From NCBI RefSeq assembly GCF_001641695.1, contig NZ_LSEF01000058.1:127882-191881 (forward strand): a stretch of 64,000 bases of DNA. The letters run 5' to 3'. A program made the translations under genes and the position numbers. Of this stretch, positions 54,018 through 62,710 are shown piece after piece (the first letter of the stretch is position 1; each line of letters starts with the position of its first letter). Source of the DNA: Bradyrhizobium neotropicale. Lineage in GTDB: Bacteria; Pseudomonadota; Alphaproteobacteria; Rhizobiales; Xanthobacteraceae. The notes under the pieces are model-generated. The model was not told the origin of the DNA and searched no databases. It worked only from the letters and a program-made list of their open reading frames with translations.

Positions 54018-56066
54018 ATGGGACAAGACGTCAGAAGTCCCCGAGGTCCACGGTGCATTGCACTGGTGGGCCCTTTCCAAAGCGGTAAAACCACTCTTCT
54101 TGAAGCGATACTGGCGCGAACGGGCGCAATCCCGCGCGCCGGCAGCGTCGACGCCGGAACTTCCGTCGGCGACGCCAGTGCCGAGGCCCGTCTTCACAAG
54201 ATGACCGTCGGCCTTACTGCTGCCACCACGAGTTTCATGGGCGACAGCTACACCTTCCTCGATTGTCCCGGTTCCGTTGAGTTTGCCCACGACATGCGCG
54301 CCGCGCTGCCCGCGATCGACGCCGCGGTCGTGGTTTGCGAGGCCGACGAGAAGAAGCTGCCGCAGCTTCAGATCATCCTGCGCGAGCTGGAGGAGCTGAA
54401 GATTCCGCGTTTCCTGTTTCTCAACAAGATCGACCGTGCCAACAAGCGCATCCGCGAGACCCTCGCGACGCTCCAGCCCGCCTCCCGCGTGCCGCTGGTA
54501 CTGCGCCAGATTCCGATCTGGAAGGACGAGCTGATCGAAGGCTTCGTCGATCTCGCGCTGGAGCGCGCGTTCGTCTATCGCGAGCACAAGGCGTCCGAGG
54601 TGGTCGCGCTCGAGGGCGGCGATCTCGATCGCGAGAAGGAAGCCCGCTTCTCGATGCTGGAGAAGCTCGCCGATCACGACGACGCGCTGATGGAGCAACT
54701 GCTCGAGGATATCCAGCCGCCGCGCGATGCGGTGTTCGACGACCTTGCCCGCGAATTGCGCGAAGGCCTGATCTGTCCCGTGCTGCTGGGCGCCGCCGCG
54801 CGCGAGAACGGCGTGCTGCGCCTGATGAAGGCGCTGCGCCACGAGGCGCCCGGCATCGCCGAGACCGCCAAGCGTCTCGGTGCGTCGGACACCAAGGACG
54901 CGCTCGGCTACGTCTTCAAGACGCTGCACTCCCAGCACGGTGGCAAGCTGTCGCTGACGCGGCTGATCGCCGGCCATCTCGATGACGGAGCCACGCTGCA
55001 ATCCTCCTCAGGTGGCGCGAGCCGCATCTCCGGCATTCTCGCCGTCAATGGCGCCTACGACACCAAGCGCCCGTCGGCGGAAGCCGGCGACACGGTGGCG
55101 CTCGGCAAGCTCGATCCGGTCAAGACCGGCGACATGGTCTCGAGCGGAAAGACCCAGCCGACGGGGCTGGTCACCGCGGAGCCGACGCCGCCGGTGCTCG
55201 GAATGTCGATTGCGGCGACCGATCGCAAGGACGACGTCAAGCTCGGCCAGGCGCTGGCGCGGCTGCACGAGGAGGATCCCTCGCTCGTCATCGTGATGAA
55301 CGCCCAGACCCACGACACGGTGCTGTGGGGGCAGGGCGAGATGCATCTGCGCGTCGAGGTCGAGCGGCTGCGCGACCGCTTCGGCGTCAACGTGAAATCG
55401 CATCCGCCCGCGATCGGCTATCAGGAGACCATCCGCAAGCCGATTACCCAGCGCGGCCGGCACAAGAAGCAGTCCGGCGGCCATGGGCAGTTCGGCGACG
55501 TCGTGCTCGACATCAGGCCGCTGCCGCGCGGCGACGGCTTCAAATTCGCCGAGAAGGTGGTCGGCGGCGCCGTGCCGCGCAACTACATCCCGGCGGTGGA
55601 AGAGGGCGTCGTCGACGGGCTCGCGCGCGGGCCGCTCGGCTTCCCCGTCACCGACGTGCAGGTGACGCTGACCGACGGCTCCTATCACAGCGTCGATTCC
55701 TCCGACCTGGCTTTCCGCACGGCGGCGCGGGTCGGGCTCAACGAAGGCCTGCCGCAATGCCAGCCGGTGTTGCTGGAGCCGATCCACGTCGTCGAGATCG
55801 TCTGCCCGACCGACGCCACCGCCAAGATCAACGCGATCCTGTCGGCGCGACGCGGGCAGATCCTCGGCTTCGACACCCGCGACGGTTGGAGCGGCTGGGA
55901 TTGTGTGCGCGCCATGATGCCTGAAGCCGAGATCGGCGAGCTGATCGTGGAGCTGCGCTCGGCCACCGCCGGCGCCGGCAGCTTCACCCGTCAGTTCGAC
56001 CACATGGCCGAGGTGACCGGGCGCGCCGCCGACCAGATCATCGCCGCGCATCAGCACGCGGCGTAA
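54018..56066 (+). CDS. EF-G-like translational GTPase paralogue lacking the catalytic His
   Basis: 682 residues with the whole EF-G layout (G domain, domain II, III, IV, V) but divergent G motifs. P-loop GPFQSGKT at 18-25 (canonical AHIDAGKT). The switch-2 motif DTPGH is DCPGS at 82-86, so the GTPase-activating His is a Ser. G4 is intact (NKID 136-139). Domain IV carries ...GRHKKQSGGHGQFGDVVLDIRPL and the C-terminal domain ends TRQFDHMAEVTGRAADQI. It is a second EF-G-type protein, not fusA (which lies elsewhere in such genomes), and may act as a slow or non-hydrolysing ribosome factor. Start: GGAGGCGGTGA ahead of ATG 54018. Confidence 0.9.
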   Translation: MGQDVRSPRGPRCIALVGPFQSGKTTLLEAILARTGAIPRAGSVDAGTSVGDASAEARLHKMTVGLTAATTSFMGDSYTFLDCPGSVEFAHDMRAALPAIDAAVVVCEADEKKLPQLQIILRELEELKIPRFLFLNKIDRANKRIRETLATLQPASRVPLVLRQIPIWKDELIEGFVDLALERAFVYREHKASEVVALEGGDLDREKEARFSMLEKLADHDDALMEQLLEDIQPPRDAVFDDLARELREGLICPVLLGAAARENGVLRLMKALRHEAPGIAETAKRLGASDTKDALGYVFKTLHSQHGGKLSLTRLIAGHLDDGATLQSSSGGASRISGILAVNGAYDTKRPSAEAGDTVALGKLDPVKTGDMVSSGKTQPTGLVTAEPTPPVLGMSIAATDRKDDVKLGQALARLHEEDPSLVIVMNAQTHDTVLWGQGEMHLRVEVERLRDRFGVNVKSHPPAIGYQETIRKPITQRGRHKKQSGGHGQFGDVVLDIRPLPRGDGFKFAEKVVGGAVPRNYIPAVEEGVVDGLARGPLGFPVTDVQVTLTDGSYHSVDSSDLAFRTAARVGLNEGLPQCQPVLLEPIHVVEIVCPTDATAKINAILSARRGQILGFDTRDGWSGWDCVRAMMPEAEIGELIVELRSATAGAGSFTRQFDHMAEVTGRAADQIIAAHQHAA

Positions 56067-56090
56067 TCCGTCAGGGACGCACGGTTCTCT

Positions 56091-56290
56091 CACTCCCTCT
56101 CCCCGTCCTTACGGGGAGAGGGAGGGGTGAGGGGCTGCCTCCACGAGTTCGGTCTGAATCGTAGATAGAATGCTCTCGATGGCCTCACGAGTCGGATGGA
56201 CATTCGATCGTGGCAGCGAAGTGCCATGCCCCTCACCCGGATCGCACCGGACGATGCTTCGCATCGCCAGGCGCGATCCGACCTCTCGTT
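56091..56290. repeat. Type D repeats in the EF-G-like/HTH gap
   Basis: The 368-bp gap (56067-56434) has CTCTCCCCGTCCTTACGGGGAGAG (56096-56119) and a second unit CCCCTCACCCGGATCGCACC ... CAGGCGCGATCCGACCTCTC (56226-56286). An AT-rich stretch follows (56370-56430), a likely promoter zone for the HTH-SulP operon. No gene seen. Confidence 0.75.
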
Positions 56291-56434
56291 AAGATGCATC
56301 TCTCCTTCAAATACCCCGCTGACCAATTCATCGACGCCACCAAACGGTCGCTTGCGTTTCGCTCCGGATGATGTATTTTACATCATTGTATAGGCGCGAA
56401 ATATCAATTATAATATTTCACACGTGAGGCCAAG

Positions 56435-56707
56435 GTGATCACGTCATTTCAAATGCGGGCAGCCCGCGCGCTGCTCGGCATTGACCAGAAAACCCTGGCC
56501 GAGCTCGCCGGCGTTTCGCTGCCGACCATCCAGCGGATGGAGGCCAGCACCGGCAACGTGCGTGGCGTGGTCGAGACCTTGATCAAGGTGGTCGAGGCGT
56601 TCGAGCGGGCCGGCGTCGAACTGATCGGCGAACATGCGCGCAGCGACAGCGGTGGGCGCGGCGTTCGCCTCAAGGAGTCGGGGCCGCCGCGCCGGGTGGG
56701 AGCATGA
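56435..56707 (+). CDS. XRE-type HTH regulator upstream of SulP
   Basis: 90 residues starting at a GTG: ITSFQMRAARALLGIDQKTLAELAGVSLPTIQRMEASTGNVRGVVETLIKVVEAFERAGVELIGE. This is a compact XRE helix-turn-helix (recognition helix ...SLPTIQRMEA). Such small regulators commonly precede SulP-family transporters in Bradyrhizobium; it lies 93 bp upstream of one here, same strand, so it may control it. The DNA target and signal are unknown. The tail is Gly/Arg/Pro-rich. Confidence 0.85.
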   Translation: MITSFQMRAARALLGIDQKTLAELAGVSLPTIQRMEASTGNVRGVVETLIKVVEAFERAGVELIGEHARSDSGGRGVRLKESGPPRRVGA

Positions 56708-56800
56708 TCAGAAAGACGGTCATGCTCGGAAATGAAATGAGCTAAATGCACCGTCGCGCCGGAGCACGCGGCCGCACGATGCAGCGGAGCGTTGTGGGGC

Positions 56801-58555
56801 ATGAGCATTACCAGCGAGCGCGCAGGCGGACTGCGGCAGTTTCGTCAGCCGACCTTTACCGAACTGTACCTGCCGAAGCTCGTCACCGTCTGGCGTGAGG
56901 GCTATGGCCTTGCGGATTTCCGCGCCGATCTGTTCGCGGGCCTCACGGTGGCGATCGTGGCGCTGCCGCTGTCGATGGCGATCGCGATTGCCTCGGGCGT
57001 GACGCCCGACCGCGGCCTCTACACCGCGGTCGTCGGCGGCTTCATCGTCTCGCTGCTCGGCGGCAGCCGGTTCCAGATCGGCGGACCGGCCGGCGCATTC
57101 ATCGTGCTGGTCGCGGTGACCGCGGAGCGGCACGGCGTCGACGGCGTGATCCTCGCCACCATGATGGCGGGACTGTTCCTGATCGCCGCGGGTCTGCTGC
57201 GGGTCGGCACCTATATCAAGTTCATTCCCTATCCGGTGACGGTCGGCTTCACGGCCGGCATTGCCGTCATCATCTTTGCAAGCCAGCTCCGCGACCTCGG
57301 CGGGATCACGCTCTCGGCCAAGGAGCCCAGCGAGTTCGTCCCGAAGCTCGCCGCGCTCGCCGGGGGTCTGCACACCGTCAATCCGTCCGCCGTCGCCATC
57401 GCTGCGGTCAGCATTCTCGTCATCGCCGTGCTGCGGCGCTGGCGGCCGTCCTGGCCGGGCATCTTGATTGCGGTCGTCCTTGCGGCGGTGCTGAGCGCTG
57501 CGTTGTCGCTGCCGGTCGAAACCATCGGCACGCGTTTCGGCGGGATACCGCGCGAATTGCCATCGCCCGCGCTTCCGGCTTTCTCGCTCGAGAAGGCGAA
57601 GGCGGTGCTGCCGGATGCGATCGCCTTCGCGCTGCTCGCCGCGATCGAGTCGCTGCTGTCGGCCGTGGTCGCCGACGGCATGACCGGACGCCGCCACCGC
57701 TCCAATTGCGAGCTGGTCGCACAAGGCGTCGCCAATATCGGCTCGGCGCTGTTCGGCGGCGTCTGCGTCACCGGCCTGATCGCGCGCACCGCCACCAATA
57801 TCCGCGCCGGCGGGAGGAGCCCGCTCGCGGGCATGCTGCATTCCATCTTCCTGATGCTGTTCATGCTGATCGGGGCGCCGCTCGCCAGCTACATCCCATT
57901 GGCCGCGCTCGCCGCGGTGCTGGTGGTGGTGGCCTGGACCATGGCGGAGAAGCAGGAGTTCGCAATCCTGCTTCGCTCCTCGTGGGGTGACGCCGTCGTG
58001 CTGCTCGCGACCTTCCTGCTCACGGTCTTTCGCGATCTCACCGAAGGCATTTTGGTCGGCTTCGCGCTCGGTGCGGTGCTGTTCATCCACCGCATGGCCG
58101 AGATGACCGGGATCGAGGAGCGCTCCCCACTGGTGCTCGCCGACCGTCCCGACGACGGCAATGGCGAGCGCGTGCCGTATGATTCCGCCCTCGCGGTCGA
58201 TCGCGACGTACTGGTCTATCGCATCAGGGGCGCGTTCTTCTTCGGGGCAGCATCGGCGATCGGCAACGTGCTCGACGGCGTCGCCGACGCGCGCAAGGGC
58301 ATCGTCGTCGATTTCGCTGCGGTCCCGTTCCTGGACTCCACCGCGGCGAACGTGCTGGGGCGTGTCGCCGCCAAGGCTCACCGCCAGGGCATCAGGCTGT
58401 TCGTCACCGGTGCCTCGCCAACGGTCCGCCGCGCGCTGCTCACCCATGGCGTGTTGCCGCCGCGCGCGCGTTACCGCGAGACGATCGAGCGCGCGATCGC
58501 CGACATCAAGGGCGCCTCGGCTCCTGCCGCGTCCGATGATGCCGTCCCCGCCTAG
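56801..58555 (+). CDS. SulP-family anion transporter with STAS domain
   Basis: 584 residues: 10-12 membrane helices with the SulP core (AGLTVAIVALPLSMAIAIASGVTPDRGLYTAVVGGFIVSLLGGSRFQIGGPAGAFIV) and a cytosolic C-terminal STAS domain (VLVYRIRGAFFFGAASAIGNV ... FAAVPFLDSTAANVLGRVAAKA). The family moves sulfate, bicarbonate, dicarboxylates or oxalate; no residue pattern fixes the substrate. The ATG at 56801 has GGAGCGTTGTGGGGC upstream; an alternative at 56792 adds three residues. Probably regulated by the preceding XRE protein. Confidence 0.93.
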   Translation: MSITSERAGGLRQFRQPTFTELYLPKLVTVWREGYGLADFRADLFAGLTVAIVALPLSMAIAIASGVTPDRGLYTAVVGGFIVSLLGGSRFQIGGPAGAFIVLVAVTAERHGVDGVILATMMAGLFLIAAGLLRVGTYIKFIPYPVTVGFTAGIAVIIFASQLRDLGGITLSAKEPSEFVPKLAALAGGLHTVNPSAVAIAAVSILVIAVLRRWRPSWPGILIAVVLAAVLSAALSLPVETIGTRFGGIPRELPSPALPAFSLEKAKAVLPDAIAFALLAAIESLLSAVVADGMTGRRHRSNCELVAQGVANIGSALFGGVCVTGLIARTATNIRAGGRSPLAGMLHSIFLMLFMLIGAPLASYIPLAALAAVLVVVAWTMAEKQEFAILLRSSWGDAVVLLATFLLTVFRDLTEGILVGFALGAVLFIHRMAEMTGIEERSPLVLADRPDDGNGERVPYDSALAVDRDVLVYRIRGAFFFGAASAIGNVLDGVADARKGIVVDFAAVPFLDSTAANVLGRVAAKAHRQGIRLFVTGASPTVRRALLTHGVLPPRARYRETIERAIADIKGASAPAASDDAVPA

Positions 58556-58727
58556 CGCCGCGTCCTTCTCAAGCCGGCGAATCTGATCGACACTGCCTCC
58601 GACCCATTACGGCGATGGGCGCCGCCCTGCGACGCGCGCGTGCTTGACAGGGCAGGCTGGACGCGAAATGGATCGCCACGAGACCAAAGGGAGGGACCAT
58701 GCAGGTCTGCGGCTTGAGAGGACGATC

Positions 58728-59561
58728 GTGACCAAGGCGCCAGCGGCTTGCCTGATCGGATGGCCGGCGGCGCATTCGCGCTCGCCGCTGATCCATCATT
58801 ACTGGCTGCGCACGCTCGGCATCGCCGGCGGTTATATCATCGAGGCCGTCCCGCCCGAGGATCTGCGCGATTTCGTGCTGCGGCTGTCGCTACGCGGATT
58901 CGTCGGCGCCAACGTCACCATCCCGCACAAGGAGGACGTGCTGGCGCTGTCCACGCCCGATGCGCGCGCCAAAGCCGTCGGCGCGGCCAACACGCTGTGG
59001 TTCGAGGGCGGCGAACTGCATTCGACCAACACCGATGTCGAGGGCTTCATCAACAATCTCGACGCCAGCGCGCCCGGTTGGGATAAGGCCGAGGAGGCCT
59101 TGGTGCTCGGCTCCGGCGGTTCCTCGCGCGCGGTCGTGTTCGGCCTGCTCGAACGCGGCGTCAGCCGTATCCACCTCGCCAATCGCACCATTGCGCGGGC
59201 CGAGGCGCTGGCGACGCAGTTCGGGCCGAACGTGCATCCGATTCCCTGGGACGGGATCAACGATGTCCTGCCGCGGGCAAAATTGCTGGTGAACACGACC
59301 TCGCTCGGCATGCACGGCCAGCCTTCACTCGATGTTGATGTGTCACGTCTGCCGCAGACCGCCGTGGTCGCCGACCTCGTCTACGTTCCGCTGATCACGC
59401 CGCTGCTCGCGGGGGCGCAGGCACGCGGACTGAAGACTGCCGACGGGCTCGGCATGCTGCTGCATCAGGCCGTGCGCGGCTTCGAATTGTGGTTTGGCCA
59501 AAGGCCGCAGGTGACGGCGGAACTGCGCGCGCTGGTCGAGGCCGATCTCACAAAATCTTGA
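58728..59561 (+). CDS. aroE: Shikimate dehydrogenase (AroE type)
   Basis: 277 residues. Reduces 3-dehydroshikimate to shikimate with NADPH. Shikimate-binding S17 and S19 (HSRSPL), catalytic K68 (NVTIPHKED) and D103 (NTDVEGF) are in place; the NADP Rossmann motif is VLGSGGSSRAVVFGL, followed by LANRTIARAEALA. GTG 58728 with AGAGGACGATC in front is chosen; the frame upstream to 58644 lacks conservation. No other aro gene is next to it, as often for aroE. Confidence 0.95.
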   Translation: MTKAPAACLIGWPAAHSRSPLIHHYWLRTLGIAGGYIIEAVPPEDLRDFVLRLSLRGFVGANVTIPHKEDVLALSTPDARAKAVGAANTLWFEGGELHSTNTDVEGFINNLDASAPGWDKAEEALVLGSGGSSRAVVFGLLERGVSRIHLANRTIARAEALATQFGPNVHPIPWDGINDVLPRAKLLVNTTSLGMHGQPSLDVDVSRLPQTAVVADLVYVPLITPLLAGAQARGLKTADGLGMLLHQAVRGFELWFGQRPQVTAELRALVEADLTKS

Positions 59562-59618
59562 GAGAATAGCGGGCGATCTCCGGAGTTCTGTCCTCGTGGG
59601 GACAATCGGAGATCGTTC

Positions 59619-60245
59619 ATGACTGTTCAACGTGTAACTCTTGCGCGCCCGCTTCTCGCTGTCGCGATGGTGGCCTTCTCAACTTTCTACGCGATCGCGC
59701 AAAAGGCGCCGGTGCCGACGCGCGTGCGCGGCACGATCGAAAGCGTCAATGGCGACGTGATGGACGTCAAGTCGCGCAGCGGCGAAGACGTCAAGCTCCG
59801 CATCGCATCCGACGTGAACGTGTCCGGCATCACCAAGATCGCGCTGTCCGACATCAAGGTCGGCTCCTTCGTTGGCGCGACCACCGTGCCGGGGCCGGAC
59901 GGCGGTCAGAACGCCGTGGAAGTGCATGTGTTTCCGGAGAGCATGCGCGGCACCGGCGAAGGCTCGCGCCCCTACGACCTGAAGCCGAACTCCAGCATGA
60001 CCAATGCGACGGTGGCCGAGAGCGTGGTCGGCAATGACGGCCATACGCTGCTCGTGAAATACAAGGACGGTGAGAAGAAGGTGTTCGTCGCCGACAACAC
60101 GCCGGTCGTGACCTTCGTCCCCGGTGACAAAGCCGAACTGAAGGCCGGCGCCAAGATCGTTGCTTTCATGAAGCAGTTGCCGGACGGCTCGTTCGAGACC
60201 AACCGCGTCAGCGTCGGCCGCGATGGCCTGACACCGCCGATGTGA
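59619..60245 (+). CDS. Secreted tandem-duplicate protein 1 (208 aa)
   Basis: A signal peptide (LLAVAMVAFSTFYAIAQ) is followed by a beta-rich domain: VRGTIESVNGDVMDVKSRSGEDVKLRI, SDIKVGSFVGATTVPGPDGGQNAVEVHVFPESMRGTGEG, SMTNATVAESV and KVFVADNTPVVTFVPGDKAELKAGAKIV. The first part recalls OB-fold DUF5666-like periplasmic modules. Its neighbour at 60323 is the same length and about half identical by eye. Function unknown; a role in the envelope is likely. A GGAGATCGTTC lies just ahead of ATG 59619. Confidence 0.85.
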   Translation: MTVQRVTLARPLLAVAMVAFSTFYAIAQKAPVPTRVRGTIESVNGDVMDVKSRSGEDVKLRIASDVNVSGITKIALSDIKVGSFVGATTVPGPDGGQNAVEVHVFPESMRGTGEGSRPYDLKPNSSMTNATVAESVVGNDGHTLLVKYKDGEKKVFVADNTPVVTFVPGDKAELKAGAKIVAFMKQLPDGSFETNRVSVGRDGLTPPM

Positions 60246-60322
60246 TCGCGAGGCGGCGGAATAGCGGTGGTCTTGCGGGGTTGCCGTGATGGACCACCGC
60301 AACGTCCAGGAGAGACAAGGCC

Positions 60323-60949
60323 ATGCCGAAGTTGACCAACCTGCTGCCACGCCTCGTCGTGGCCGCGTTCGCCGCCTTTATTCTCGCTTCAACCGCCACG
60401 GCGCAACAGCCGCCGTCGGTACGCATCCGCGGGACCATCGAGAGCGTCGACGGCAAGACGCTCGACATCAAGACGCGCGAAGGCAATGACGTGAAGGTGA
60501 ACATGACCGACAACGTCGCCGTCTTCGCCGTCGTCAAGACCTCGCTGTCGGAGATCAAGGAAGGCTCCTACATCGGCGTCACCGGAATGCCGGAGCCCGA
60601 CGGCACGCAGCGGGCGATCGCGGTGCACATCTTCCCCGAGAACCAGCGCGGTGCGGCCGAAGGCTTCCGTCCCTGGGATGCGCGCGCCAACTCCACCATG
60701 ACGAATGCGACGGTGACGCAGACGGTGCAAGGCACCGAGGGGCAGAACATCCTGGTCAAGTACAAGGACGGCGAGAAGAAAGTGGTGGTGCCGCCGGACA
60801 CGCCGATCGTCACCTTCGTCGCCAGCGACAAGTCCGAGATCAAGCCGGGCGCCAAGCTCATCATCTTCGGTGCGGCGAAGAAGGAGGACGGCTCGCTGGA
60901 GGCCAACCGCGTGAATGTCGGCCGGGATGGGATCACGCCGCCGATGTGA
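60323..60949 (+). CDS. Secreted tandem-duplicate protein 2 (208 aa)
   Basis: A paralogue of the gene just before it, same 208-residue length: signal peptide LVVAAFAAFILASTATAQQ, then VRIRGTIESVDGKTLDIKTREGNDVKVNM, YIGVTGMPEPDGTQRAIAVHIFPENQRGAAEG, STMTNATVTQTVQGTEGQNILVKYKDGEKKV and a matching C-terminus ending VGRDGITPPM. The shared N-terminal IRGTIESV and the identical KYKDGEKKV show a tandem duplication. The 77-bp gap and similar ribosome sites (GGAGAGACAAGGCC) suggest one transcript. Confidence 0.85.
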   Translation: MPKLTNLLPRLVVAAFAAFILASTATAQQPPSVRIRGTIESVDGKTLDIKTREGNDVKVNMTDNVAVFAVVKTSLSEIKEGSYIGVTGMPEPDGTQRAIAVHIFPENQRGAAEGFRPWDARANSTMTNATVTQTVQGTEGQNILVKYKDGEKKVVVPPDTPIVTFVASDKSEIKPGAKLIIFGAAKKEDGSLEANRVNVGRDGITPPM

Positions 60950-60984
60950 GCGCGGGTGCTTCGTCAGTGAGGGACGCGCCACCG

Positions 60985-61019
60985 TCTCACTCCCTCTCCC
61001 CGTTCTTACGGGGAGAGGT
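60985..61019. repeat. Type D repeat between convergent genes
   Basis: ACTCCCTCTCCCCGTTCTTACGGGGAGAG (60989-61017) is one more copy, placed between the secreted duplicate (plus) and the FMN dehydrogenase gene (minus). Confidence 0.75.
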
Positions 61020-61080
61020 TAAGACACGCTCACTTGTCTGGGACGACGGCCCTTATTGCTGCTGCAACTCGCCCGACGCC

Positions 61081-62217
61081 TCACACCGCAATGATATGAT
61101 CGTCGATCTCGTCAACCTTGTTGACGCCGCACAGGCCCATGGTCGTGAGCAGCTCCTTCTGGATGATGTCGATCGCCTTGGCGACGCCGGCCTGGCCGCC
61201 GGCACCGAGGCCATAGGCGTAGGCGCGGCCGATCATGCAGGATTTTGCGCCGAGCGCGAGCGCGCGCATCACGTCCTGGCCGGAGCGGATGCCGCCGTCG
61301 AACATGATCTCCATCTTCGAGCCTACGGCATCGACGATTTCGGGCAGCACCTCGATCGAGGAGGGCGCGCCGTCGAGCTGCCGGCCGCCATGGTTGGACA
61401 CGACCAGTGCCTGCGCGCCGGTCTTGGCGGCTTCCTCGGCGTCCTCGACGTCGAGGATGCCCTTGATGATGAGCTTGCCCGGCCAGATGCTGCGGACCCA
61501 CTCGACGTCCTTCCAGTTCAACGACGTGTCGAACTGCGACGCCGTCCATTCGGCGAGGCGATTGAGGTCCTCGGTATTCTTCACGTGGCCGGCGATGTTG
61601 CCGAAGGTGCGGCGCTTGCCGCGCAGCACGCCGGAGACCCAGGCCGGCTTGCTGGCGAAATCCAGGAGCTTCGACAGCGACCATTCCGGGGGTACCGTCA
61701 TGCCGTTCTTGATGTCGGCGTGGCGCTGGCCGATCACCTGGAGGTCGACGGTCAGGACCAGCGCGCTGCACTTTGCCGCGATCGCGCGCTGGATCAGATC
61801 CTTGATGAAGCCGCGGTCCTTCATCACGTAGAGCTGGAACCAGAACGGCTTCTCGACATTGGCGGCGATGTCCTCGATCGAGCAGATCGACATCGTCGAT
61901 TGCGTGAACGGGATGCCGGCGGCCTGCGCGGCGCGGCAGGCGTGAATTTCGCCATCGCCATGCTGCATGCCCAACAGGCCCACCGGCGCGAGGATCAGCG
62001 GCATGGTCGACGGCTCGCCGAGAATCGTGGTCGAGGTGTCGCGCCTGGAGACGTCCACCAGGATGCGCTGGCGGAACTTGATCGCCTGCAAATCCTCGCG
62101 ATTGGCGCGCAGCGTTTCCTCGGCATAGGAGCCGCGGTCGCAATAGTCGAAGAACGCCTTCGGCACGCGGCGCTTATGCAGCGCGCGAAGATCGTCGATA
62201 CAGGTGATGTGCTTCAT
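61081..62217 (-). CDS. FMN-dependent alpha-hydroxy acid dehydrogenase (L-lactate dehydrogenase type)
   Basis: 378 residues of the LldD/glycolate oxidase fold: FRQRILVDVSRRDTSTTILGEPSTMPLILAPVGLLGMQHGDGE, catalytic Tyr and Asp in WFQLYVMKDRGF / VLTVDLQV, and the FMN-binding, catalytic His motif SNHGGRQLDGA, then FDGGIRSGQDVMRALALGAKSCMIGRAYAYG. Most likely an L-lactate dehydrogenase feeding electrons to quinones; mandelate or glycolate activity cannot be excluded. ATG 62217 follows GGGGGAACG. It is divergent from the small gene at 62322. Confidence 0.92.
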   Translation of the reverse strand: MKHITCIDDLRALHKRRVPKAFFDYCDRGSYAEETLRANREDLQAIKFRQRILVDVSRRDTSTTILGEPSTMPLILAPVGLLGMQHGDGEIHACRAAQAAGIPFTQSTMSICSIEDIAANVEKPFWFQLYVMKDRGFIKDLIQRAIAAKCSALVLTVDLQVIGQRHADIKNGMTVPPEWSLSKLLDFASKPAWVSGVLRGKRRTFGNIAGHVKNTEDLNRLAEWTASQFDTSLNWKDVEWVRSIWPGKLIIKGILDVEDAEEAAKTGAQALVVSNHGGRQLDGAPSSIEVLPEIVDAVGSKMEIMFDGGIRSGQDVMRALALGAKSCMIGRAYAYGLGAGGQAGVAKAIDIIQKELLTTMGLCGVNKVDEIDDHIIAV

Positions 62218-62255
62218 GAACGTTCCCCCGGCCCGTCTTGCGTCAGAAGATTTAG

Positions 62256-62489
<234 letters not shown>

Positions 62490-62710
62490 CGGGCGGGTTC
62501 CATTCGGCCTCCGCATCTCAGCGGGAATTTCAATGTTAACAAATGGTTATCGGAGTACCGGCGCGTCCGGTTCCGTAACGATTAATCACATTTTTTGAAG
62601 CCAATTTAGCCCTGATGGCTTTATAAGGCAGAAAGCAGATCAGGGATGCGGAGCCCGTCCGGGCACCGATGGTTGTAGCGGGGATCCCTGATTGTTGCGT
62701 GGGGGATCAT

